From Myxosarcina sp. GI1 (lineage in GTDB: Bacteria > Cyanobacteriota > Cyanobacteriia > Cyanobacteriales > Xenococcaceae), in the NCBI RefSeq assembly GCF_000756305.1, contig NZ_JRFE01000016.1, positions 37,764 to 101,763 of the forward strand: DNA of 64,000 nucleotides, in the 5' to 3' direction. Below are positions 57,125 through 64,000 of this stretch, one piece after another. Below the pieces are notes generated by a model. It was not told the origin of the DNA. It did not search any database and saw only the letters and a list, made by a program, of their open reading frames with translations. The translations under genes and the position numbers were made by a program. How positions within the stretch are numbered: position 1 is the first letter of the stretch; every line of letters begins with the position of its first letter.

Positions 57125-58984
57125 ATGTCTACCGCCTCTTTGCCTGAAAATGAAGAAGAGCGTTTAGCAGAGTTGTATCGCTATGCCATACTGGATACTC
57201 CAAGTGAAGAGAATTTTGACAATTTAACCTATCTTGCCGCCCATATCTGTCAATCGCCAGTTAGTTTGATTAGCCTGGTAGACAAACATCGACTGTGGTT
57301 TAAATCGCGGTACGGACTAGATATTGCCGAGCTACCGAGAGAGCGAGCATTTTGTAGCTATGCAATTTGTCATAAAGAACCCTTTATCGTATCTGATGCT
57401 ACCAAAGATTTTCTGGTAAAAGATAGTCCACTGGTTACAAACGAGCCAAAAATTCGCTTTTATGCAGCAGTACCGCTAATTTCATCTGGTGGATATACTT
57501 TAGGAGTGTTGTGCGTTATTGATTATGTACCTAGAGAAATTTCGACCGAACAAGTCGAAGTTTTAAAAATTATAGCAGGTCAAGTTGTGGCACTTTTAGA
57601 AGCTCGCCTGCTATCTGAGAAAGTAATTAAGTACACTAATGCCCTTGAAGAATCTCGTCACCTAGAGCATAAAGCATTTCATGACGCACTTACAGGCTTA
57701 GCAAATCGTAGTCTGTTTGCAGAACAAATTAATATCGCAATTGCTCAATCTCAGAAATTTAACTGTTCTCGCTCGGCAGTACTGTTTATCGATTTGAATC
57801 GGTTCAAGATCGTCAACGATAGTTTGGGACATCTTGCTGGAGACAAATTATTAATTGAAGTAGCCGACCGCTTAATCAAAGCTGTTCGAGCGATAGATCT
57901 AGTAGCTAGGCTCGGTGGAGACGAGTTTGTAGTCTTATTGCGAGAAATTAATGACTTAAATGAATCGATTCATATCGCCAAACGTATTATTAGAGAAATA
58001 GAACAGCCTTTTTATATCTTCTCTCAGAAAATTTTTGTCAGTGCTAGTGTTGGCATTGTAGGGATTGACTCCAATTATCAAAACGCTTCAGAAATAATCC
58101 GCGATGCAGATATTGCCATGTATCGGGCAAAATCGGGAGCCCAAGATAAGTATATAGTGTTTGACAAGTCTATGCACCTAGAGGTATGCAAACGTTTAGA
58201 TTTAGAAAATGAGTTGCGTAAGGCTTTAGAAAAAAGAGAATTTTTGCTTTACTATCAACCTATATTTTCCCTTGAAACCAAGAAAATAGTAGGGTTTGAA
58301 GCTTTGGTACGCTGGCGCGATCGACAAAAAAATATTAGAGTTCCTGCCAAGTTTGTTCGAGTTGCCGAAGAAACTGGAATAATTATTCCCTTGGGCAAAT
58401 GGATTTTGGCAGAGGCATGTCGCCAGCTAAAAACATGGCAAGAACAGTTTCCCTCGCCACAGTGTTTCTCAATCAACGTTAATATTTCTGTCGTTCAATT
58501 AAAAGATCCACACTTTTTGCAGGATATCGATCGCATCTTAACCGATACCAACCTGAACGGACGCTGTTTAACTTTAGAAATTACTGAAAGCATTTTAATT
58601 GAAGATGCCGAAGAAGTCTTATTTATTCTCGATCGGCTTCGTCAGCGAAATATCTCTGTTAGTATTGACGACTTTGGAACGGGCTATTCCTCTTTGAGTT
58701 ATTTGCATCGGTTTTCAATTTCTAATCTTAAGATAGATAAATCTTTTGTGCGATTAATGGTCGATCGAGATCGCGCCTACCGTATTATTGAAACTATTGC
58801 CAAACTAGCGCAACAGTTGCAGCTAACTACTATAGCCGAAGGGGTAGAAGAAGAACAACAGCTAAGTTTACTCAAGGAAATTGGCTGTAACTATGCCCAG
58901 GGCTATCTATTTTCCAAACCTCTATCTGCTACTGCCGCTACCCAGTGGTTACGAGAGCGACAGGCAAACGAAGCGATCGTATAA
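57125..58984 (+). CDS. GAF-GGDEF-EAL cyclic-di-GMP enzyme
   Basis: 619 residues. GAF domain (about 10-165, beginning ERLAELYRYAILDTPSEE), GGDEF domain with intact RLGGDEFVVLL (near 262), and EAL domain (375-610) with FEALVRW, ITESILIED, DDFGTGYSSLSYL and KIDKSFV. All signature residues for synthesis and hydrolysis of c-di-GMP are present, so both activities are possible. The GAF type (CSYAICHKEPFIVSD) is a common sensory GAF and lacks a bilin Cys motif. Cytosolic. Confidence 0.93.
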   Translation: MSTASLPENEEERLAELYRYAILDTPSEENFDNLTYLAAHICQSPVSLISLVDKHRLWFKSRYGLDIAELPRERAFCSYAICHKEPFIVSDATKDFLVKDSPLVTNEPKIRFYAAVPLISSGGYTLGVLCVIDYVPREISTEQVEVLKIIAGQVVALLEARLLSEKVIKYTNALEESRHLEHKAFHDALTGLANRSLFAEQINIAIAQSQKFNCSRSAVLFIDLNRFKIVNDSLGHLAGDKLLIEVADRLIKAVRAIDLVARLGGDEFVVLLREINDLNESIHIAKRIIREIEQPFYIFSQKIFVSASVGIVGIDSNYQNASEIIRDADIAMYRAKSGAQDKYIVFDKSMHLEVCKRLDLENELRKALEKREFLLYYQPIFSLETKKIVGFEALVRWRDRQKNIRVPAKFVRVAEETGIIIPLGKWILAEACRQLKTWQEQFPSPQCFSINVNISVVQLKDPHFLQDIDRILTDTNLNGRCLTLEITESILIEDAEEVLFILDRLRQRNISVSIDDFGTGYSSLSYLHRFSISNLKIDKSFVRLMVDRDRAYRIIETIAKLAQQLQLTTIAEGVEEEQQLSLLKEIGCNYAQGYLFSKPLSATAATQWLRERQANEAIV

Positions 58985-59079
58985 AATTAGCAAAAGAAGA
59001 TCCTATTGATGCTTGGCACGATCGCATGCTGGCTCTCTATGATGGTTTAGCAGGTAAAGCATTAAACTATGCCGTTTGA
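58984..59079 (+). pseudogene. Possible glutathione S-transferase 3' remnant
   Basis: In the 485-bp gap 58985-59469. Open to a TGA at 59077-59079, reading KLAKEDPIDAWHDRMLALYD then GLAGKALNYAV. The Trp-x-x-Arg-Met-Leu helix resembles the C-terminal end of GST-like proteins. No start and no upstream part of the gene. The rest of the gap shows nothing coding. Confidence 0.3.
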
Positions 59080-59469
59080 AGGCAAAATATCTCAGTATAT
59101 TTATTGGTTGGGACGAGTTAATTAGAGCGATGAACAATAAACAATAAGAGTTTAGTTGCTAATTGCTAATTGATTAAGTAATGAATATCCTAATCCAAGC
59201 TCGTAATACTATATTTCTTTTTTACACAAAAAATACTTAGATTGACATAGATTATGTCAGGTAGACAGTAAAACACGTTGCATAAATTGCTGATTGCCAA
59301 CCTATTACCAATTAGAACGCCAATTAATTTGTAGGTGCTGAGGTAAGAAATGAAATCTTTAAAATCTTCAATTTTTATAGAAACAAGCTTCACTTACTTT
59401 CTATTTCTATTACTGCTTATTTTAATTGTTTGAAAAGCGATCGCCGAACAGAAAGTTAATTACTACTTG

Positions 59470-61008
59470 CTACTTATTTGTCGGACGATTGACAAGCTTA
59501 AAAGAGTCGAGCATTTTATTTACTACAGGCAGATAAAAATTATACTTTTCAGGAGCAGCAGTATAGGTAACAATATAGGCTCGGTCTTGTTCTACAGTCC
59601 AAGTTTGCATTCTTTTGACTCGAACGCCATTTTCTTCGCCTTGATAGATTACCGTTTTAGCTTCGTTTTGACCCAAAGTAACTGGCTTGGGAAAGGTTAC
59701 TGCTGGATCGGATAATGTTTGAATTTCCAAGATCGATTTATCGGTGTACTCATCTAAAGACATATCAGTAGATAAATTTTCAATTAAAACGCTGACTGTT
59801 TCTTGAAAATTATCAGTTTCGGTTTCTGGCGTAGAAACAAAAATGACTCCCACAGCAACAAAATCGTCTCTGTTTTGCTGCGTCCAAGTTTGAGGATAAA
59901 CAATCGCAAAACCCTGTTCTCGATCGCTATATGGTATCAGAGGGATAGTTCTCGAATCTTGGTACCGCCAAAATCCCCAGATAATTAGCGCAGCAGCGAT
60001 CGCAGCGAAGAAAGAAAATATTAAAGTTAATTTGGATTTGGGTTTGGTTTTCTGTGGTGGTTTAGATATTTTACCTGCAACTGCAGGAATTATTTTAGTA
60101 CGGTCTATTAGTTGGGGTTGCTGTTTGGCAGTATTAATAGCCAGTGTGGTACGCTCGCTATTTTTTTTATTCGATAACTTTTCAAGCTCTAGCAGTACGT
60201 TTTCAGCCCAGGTATAGCGTTCTTGAAACTGATGACATACCATTTTATCGAGAAGCTTTAAAAATAGAGGGTTATAGCGGTCATTGTTTCTGAGGCAATC
60301 GCGCCAAATTAATTCGCCATCATTATCTACTGGTAGCTGACGCGGTGGTACTCCCGTTAGAGCTTGAATGGCAATGACACCTACAGCATAAATATCACTA
60401 TAAAATCCAGGATGACCCATCAGTTGCTCTGTAGGCATATAAGACCTGGTTCCTACTGCAATGGTATGCTTTATTTGACCAGAGCTATCGATAATTTGAG
60501 AGCTTACTTGCTTTACAGAACCAAAATCAATGGCGACAATTTTGCCATCCCTAGTACGTCTCATTAGATTAGACGGTTTAAGGTCGCGATGAATGACACC
60601 ATGTTGTTGAATTACTGATAGAACTTCGAGAATATCGGTCAATAAGGCAATGGTTTGCACCTCCGACCAGGGACAGTCGGCAATAATTTCTCGACTTAAA
60701 TCTTCTCCTTCGATTAATTCCTGTACCAAAAAAAAATCGCCTTCAGATTCAAAATATGCCAGTAAACGGGGAATGCGATCGCAATGACCTAGAGTGTTGA
60801 GAATTTCAGCTTCGCGGGCGAACAAACGTCTGGCAACGCTCAGAGTTTTGGGATGATTCGATCTGGGCTTTAACTGCTTGACTACACAAGGCATACTAAA
60901 GCACTGCAAATCTTCAGCTAGAAAAGTAATTCCCGCTCCACCTCTACCTAGTTGCCGAGTAATACGATACCGACCCTGAATACTTCTGCCGATGAGATTG
61001 GTATCCAT
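59470..61008 (-). CDS. Eukaryotic-type Ser/Thr protein kinase with extracytoplasmic PsbP-like domain
   Basis: 512 residues. Kinase domain 1-275: LGRGGAGITFLAED glycine loop, catalytic Lys in CVVKQLK, HRDLKPSNLM and DFGSVKQV, plus GTRSYMPTEQLMG. Linker, one membrane helix (LTLIFSFFAAIAAALIIWGF, about 335-355), then an external domain (365-505) with FAIVYPQTWTQQ and ETVSVLIENL, a pattern like the PsbP fold. A sensor outside and kinase inside is the likely layout. Substrate unknown. Confidence 0.9.
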   Translation of the reverse strand: MDTNLIGRSIQGRYRITRQLGRGGAGITFLAEDLQCFSMPCVVKQLKPRSNHPKTLSVARRLFAREAEILNTLGHCDRIPRLLAYFESEGDFFLVQELIEGEDLSREIIADCPWSEVQTIALLTDILEVLSVIQQHGVIHRDLKPSNLMRRTRDGKIVAIDFGSVKQVSSQIIDSSGQIKHTIAVGTRSYMPTEQLMGHPGFYSDIYAVGVIAIQALTGVPPRQLPVDNDGELIWRDCLRNNDRYNPLFLKLLDKMVCHQFQERYTWAENVLLELEKLSNKKNSERTTLAINTAKQQPQLIDRTKIIPAVAGKISKPPQKTKPKSKLTLIFSFFAAIAAALIIWGFWRYQDSRTIPLIPYSDREQGFAIVYPQTWTQQNRDDFVAVGVIFVSTPETETDNFQETVSVLIENLSTDMSLDEYTDKSILEIQTLSDPAVTFPKPVTLGQNEAKTVIYQGEENGVRVKRMQTWTVEQDRAYIVTYTAAPEKYNFYLPVVNKMLDSFKLVNRPTNK

Positions 61009-61060
61009 ATCCCTAATCGTTTGCTTAGGTGTTCTCTAAATTGTAATAATTTTTTTAACC

Positions 61061-61930
61061 CTAACGAGATTTGCGGTTAAAAAATTCACCCGCACCTTCA
61101 CCTACTAAAGATAAACCAGTTACCATCAAAGTCATTGCCAGACCTGGAAAAGTTGCCGACCACCAAATTCCTATAGGCAGTGCATCCAATGCCAGGCGCA
61201 AATCGTGTCCCCATTCTGGCGTTTCTGGGGGTAGTCCCAGACCTAAAAAACCCAATCCTCCCAAAATCAAAATAGCATCGGCAGCATTGAGGGTAAACAG
61301 TACGGGAACGCTTTGGATTACATTTAGAAATAAGTAGCGAGACAAAATTCTCGAAGTAGGCGCACCCATTGCTCTAGCCGCTTCGATAAATAATTCGGTT
61401 TTGACGCTAGTAGTGTGATTGCGAACCAGACGATAATACTGTGGTATGTAGGCGATACTAAGAGCGATCGCAGCATTAACTACGCCTTTACCCACGACAA
61501 AAGCTAAAGTAACCGATAGCAGTAGTCCTGGGAGCGTATACACGGTATCCATGAAAAAAATTAACACTTTATCAATTTTTCCTCCCAGATAACCGCTAAC
61601 TAAGCCTAAAGGAACTCCAATAACCGAGCTAATTGTAGTTGCTAAAATCACTACTTTTAAAGCCGCTTGGGTGCCAAACAAAGTTCTTGAAAAAACATCG
61701 TATCCCTGGCGAGAGGTACCAAACCAATAATCTGCTCCTGGCGGTTCGTGAACGGGATTGCTCAAAGCTTCGGTAGGATCTTGTAACCAGCCTATTTCTT
61801 GGAAAGCAGGTGCTAATAAGGCAATGGCGATAAAAGAGATAGTAATAATTAATCCAATAATCGTTAAAATTACTGAGGGATTGAAACGAATACGAGTACG
61901 AGAAACCCTGGCTTTAGCAGTAGTAGTCAT
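61061..61930 (-). CDS. Dpp/Opp-type ABC transporter permease
   Basis: 289 residues from ATG at 61930 (MTTTAKARVSRTRIRF). The frame runs 18 codons further upstream but only through tandem repeat DNA. N-terminal helix ILTIIGLIITISFIAIALLA, then the DppC-like core with WFGTSRQGYDVFSRTLFGTQ, membrane helices and EAA loop EAARAMGAPTSRILSRYL. It forms half of a peptide or nickel importer channel; its partners are not here. Confidence 0.9.
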   Translation of the reverse strand: MTTTAKARVSRTRIRFNPSVILTIIGLIITISFIAIALLAPAFQEIGWLQDPTEALSNPVHEPPGADYWFGTSRQGYDVFSRTLFGTQAALKVVILATTISSVIGVPLGLVSGYLGGKIDKVLIFFMDTVYTLPGLLLSVTLAFVVGKGVVNAAIALSIAYIPQYYRLVRNHTTSVKTELFIEAARAMGAPTSRILSRYLFLNVIQSVPVLFTLNAADAILILGGLGFLGLGLPPETPEWGHDLRLALDALPIGIWWSATFPGLAMTLMVTGLSLVGEGAGEFFNRKSR

Positions 61931-61933
61931 GAC

Positions 61934-61996
61934 AATGAACAATGAACAGTGAGCAATGAGCAATGAACAATGAACAGGGAACAATGAACAGTGAAC
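61934..61996. repeat. Heptanucleotide repeat (AATGAAC)9
   Basis: Nine seven-base units (AATGAAC, AGTGAGC, AATGAGC, AGGGAAC variants) directly upstream of the permease ATG. On the minus strand they extend the reading frame. Confidence 0.85.
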
Positions 61997-62030
61997 AATA
62001 TTTACCGATCCGTTGATGTTTGATGATTGC

Positions 62031-62075
62031 TCATTGATAAATGCTTAATGTTAAATGTTAAATGCTCATTGATAA
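62031..62075. repeat. Second heptamer-like repeat tract upstream of hisC
   Basis: TCATTGATAAATG, TTAAATGTTAAATG and CTCATTGATAA alternate in the permease-hisC gap. Confidence 0.5.
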
Positions 62076-62154
62076 TAACTCTACTATTTGCCAAATTTTG
62101 GAATAATAATTTTATTCCTATAATTTTAATGTTCGTCCCATCAAATAGATACTA

Positions 62155-63294
62155 ATGAGCGATTGCCCTGCTTTTATTCGTTCCGATTTAAGCGAACTTG
62201 CAGCTTATACTCCCAATCCTGGAGGTAAAGATCTTAGTTCTCTAGACCGTCTTGATGCTAATGAAAGTCCCTATGATTTGCCCGAAGAACTTAAAGCCAA
62301 GTTAGCCTGGATTTATCAACAAGAAATAGCCACCAACCGCTATCCCGATGGCGGTCACTGGCAACTCCGAGAAGCGATCGCCCAATACGTTAACGATTCT
62401 GCTAATTTGGATAATGCGATTGCTGCCGCTAATATTTCTGTAGGCAACGGTTCGGATGAACTAATTAGATCTTTACTTATTGCCACCTGTTTGAATGGTG
62501 AAGGAGCAATTCTTACGGCTAATCCTACTTTTTCAATGTATGGCATTTTAGCTAAAACTCTGGGTATTTCTAGCGTAACCGTACCGAGAAGAGAAACCGA
62601 CTGGACAACCGAATTAGATACAGCCCGACAAGCGATCGCTACAGTTCGGAATCCACCAATTAAAGTGGTGTTTGTCGTACATCCTAATTCGCCGACGGGT
62701 AATATCTTAAGTCACTCAGAATTAGACTGGTTACGTAATTTGCCTTCAAATATTTTAGTAGTTATTGATGAGGCTTACTTTGAATTTAGCCAAACATCGG
62801 TCGTTAACGAGCTAGCAGAGCATCCTAACTGGGTCATCCTGCGTACTTTTTCTAAAGCTTTTCGACTCGCTGCCCATCGCGTAGGATATGCCATTGCCCA
62901 TCCCGATTTAATTGCGGTTTTAGAGAAAGTTCGTTTACCGTACAATCTACCTGGATTTGCTCAAATTGCTGCCAAAATAGCTCTCCAGCAGCGCAGCTTG
63001 ATTTTGCCTCTCGTTAGCGAGACGCTACAGGAAAAAATAAAAATGTGGAATATTTTAGCTGCTATCCCCCAATTAAAAGTTTGGCAGAGTCAAGCTAATT
63101 TTCTTTATGTAAAACTTAAAGATTGCGATCCTAACCATGACAGCCAAAAATATACTCAGCTAATTGACGAACTCAAACTCAGAGGAACATCAATTCGCTA
63201 TACTGGCGGTGGACTAAGAATTACTATTGGTACTAAAGCAGAAAATGCTAGAGCGATCGCCAGACTGCAAGAATTATTAAAACACAGCTATTAG
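62155..63294 (+). CDS. hisC: Histidinol-phosphate aminotransferase
   Basis: 379 residues, class II PLP aminotransferase. LDANESPYDLPEELK, NRYPDGGHWQLREAI, VGNGSDELIRSLL, HPNSPTGN, VIDEAYFEF and the lysine-bearing RTFSKAFRLAAHRVGYA. It makes histidinol phosphate in histidine synthesis. No other his gene is nearby. Confidence 0.93.
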   Translation: MSDCPAFIRSDLSELAAYTPNPGGKDLSSLDRLDANESPYDLPEELKAKLAWIYQQEIATNRYPDGGHWQLREAIAQYVNDSANLDNAIAAANISVGNGSDELIRSLLIATCLNGEGAILTANPTFSMYGILAKTLGISSVTVPRRETDWTTELDTARQAIATVRNPPIKVVFVVHPNSPTGNILSHSELDWLRNLPSNILVVIDEAYFEFSQTSVVNELAEHPNWVILRTFSKAFRLAAHRVGYAIAHPDLIAVLEKVRLPYNLPGFAQIAAKIALQQRSLILPLVSETLQEKIKMWNILAAIPQLKVWQSQANFLYVKLKDCDPNHDSQKYTQLIDELKLRGTSIRYTGGGLRITIGTKAENARAIARLQELLKHSY

Positions 63295-63311
63295 CTGTTA
63301 GCCGAATTATA

Positions 63312-63357
63312 AAGTCTGAAGTCTTCTTTAAGTCTGAAGTCTAAAGTCTGAAGTATG
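63312..63357. repeat. Heptanucleotide repeat (AAGTCTG-type)
   Basis: Units AAGTCTG, AAGTCTT, then AAGTCTG, AAGTCTA, AAGTCTG, AAGTATG after hisC. A second run, GAGACTT-GAAACTT-GAGACTT, lies at 63422-63442. Confidence 0.75.
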
Positions 63358-63469
63358 TCTGATAAACTAGCAACCAGTAAAGATACTCCCGATCTTTCTA
63401 GTAGAAAAAAACTTAAGATTTGAGACTTGAAACTTGAGACTTCCTGATTTGAGGCTTACCGCGAAGCGG

Positions 63470-63928
63470 TTAAAGTAGCTCGCTATTGCGTACCTTACGA
63501 ATAGTTTGAGGTAAAACGCCTACCAATAAAGCAAAAACTTCATCGGGTAGTTTGGCAACTGTCTCCGCATCGAACCAATGCTCGAATTGATTGAGAATTA
63601 CCTGCGCTCTTTCTGTGGCTACAGGATTATCGGTAATTTGTTTGGTTAACCTAATCCACTGTCGCCGCATTTTGTAAGCTTGCTTTTTAGCCTGAGAATC
63701 TTGAGGATAGATTAAGGAAATATTGCCTACGGGAACTACATCGACGGCATCAACATCGAAATGTCCGCCAACAATAGCTCCAGGACCTACAAATTCGGCA
63801 TGATATTTTTTGCATACGATCAAACCGTTTTTGCGGCGAGGATTGACAATCGATAATTCGCCTGCTTTTAGTTGAGCTAAAATCTCGTCAGTTTGAAAGC
63901 CACGATTGGAATAATTGGGTTCGTTCAC
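63470..63928 (-). CDS. Conserved hypothetical protein, 152 aa
   Basis: Not recognised. Begins MNEPNYSNRGFQTDEILAQL. A Gly/Val-rich centre (GPGAIVGGHFDVDAVDVVPV) is followed by basic helices (KKQAYKMRRQWIRLTKQ) and ends LPQTIRKVRNSELL. No signal peptide or membrane helix. The weak hairpin ACCGC-gaa-GCGGT (63458-63470) sits at its stop. Confidence 0.6.
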   Translation of the reverse strand: MNEPNYSNRGFQTDEILAQLKAGELSIVNPRRKNGLIVCKKYHAEFVGPGAIVGGHFDVDAVDVVPVGNISLIYPQDSQAKKQAYKMRRQWIRLTKQITDNPVATERAQVILNQFEHWFDAETVAKLPDEVFALLVGVLPQTIRKVRNSELL

Positions 63929-64000
63929 TCTGGAAATACCGTTGTCATCAATTATAAAGTTTATTTAAATCGCCTCAAAATTAACATCCTTATTAAAAAA

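Noticed and set aside
59190-59393. Minus-strand frame of 67 codons in the gap after the GGDEF-EAL gene
   Set aside because: AT-rich, no ribosome site, no family resemblance; likely chance.

Overview
The window is chromosomal DNA of a cyanobacterium. The evidence is the very frequent palindrome GCGATCGC (the cyanobacterial HIP1 site), tandem seven-base repeats in many intergenic gaps, an AT-rich base composition, and a cyanobacterial gene set: magnesium chelatase subunit ChlI, a Tab2/Atab2-family protein, ComFB, a CobA-HemD fusion, DUF2301, DUF1361 and DUF4278 proteins, four-ACT aspartate kinase and eukaryotic-type Ser/Thr kinases. Gene content and the many paralogous sensors fit a large-genome unicellular or baeocyte-type lineage, but that placement is inference.

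Layout. 1-954: 3' part of a gene for a TonB-like protein with a repetitive Pro/Glu tail. 1084-9503: a sensory cluster made of a decayed sensor relic, then two tandem histidine kinase plus response regulator pairs that share their C-terminal halves but have different N-terminal sensors. The second sensor is an ethylene-receptor-like (ETR1-type) membrane domain with its copper ligands intact. 9817-16136: formaldehyde dehydrogenase (minus strand), a DUF2007-accD-pterin dehydratase group, a phosphatase, and a miaE-GNAT-glucokinase operon. 16138-25194: metabolic and hypothetical genes (6-phosphofructokinase, DUF1028, asparagine synthase, Tab2), a VapBC toxin-antitoxin pair, and two decayed 132-bp copies of one small membrane-peptide gene. 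25421-30761: ftsH-trmJ operon, a class A beta-lactamase-like serine hydrolase and an OmpR-type regulator. 31972-35450: a FUSC-family transporter gene split by a complete 1200-bp IS630-type element. 35581-43597: proS, comFB, an mlaFD lipid-transport pair, chlI, DUF429 and an M42 peptidase. 43706-50685: hydrolase, PemK/MazF-type toxin pair, glutamine amidotransferase, a frameshifted pseudogene, DUF1361, CobA-HemD, DUF72, an intergenic candidate small RNA and a phosphoribosyltransferase. 50731-64000: a GPH-type transporter, DUF4278, lysC, two Ser/Thr kinases, DUF2301, a GAF-GGDEF-EAL protein, a Dpp/Opp-type permease, hisC and a conserved hypothetical.

How genes work together. The sensory cluster looks like a locus grown by tandem duplication, in which sensor modules were exchanged while the kinase core and a regulator with a conserved helical tail were kept. 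Short intergenic gaps suggest these operons: miaE-GNAT-glk; DUF2007-accD; ftsH-trmJ, followed by a candidate terminator; mlaF-mlaD; M42 peptidase-DUF429. Signs of decay and mobility (IS insertion, relics, pseudogene fragments, seven-base repeats) cluster in the gaps. No rRNA, tRNA or CRISPR array was seen.
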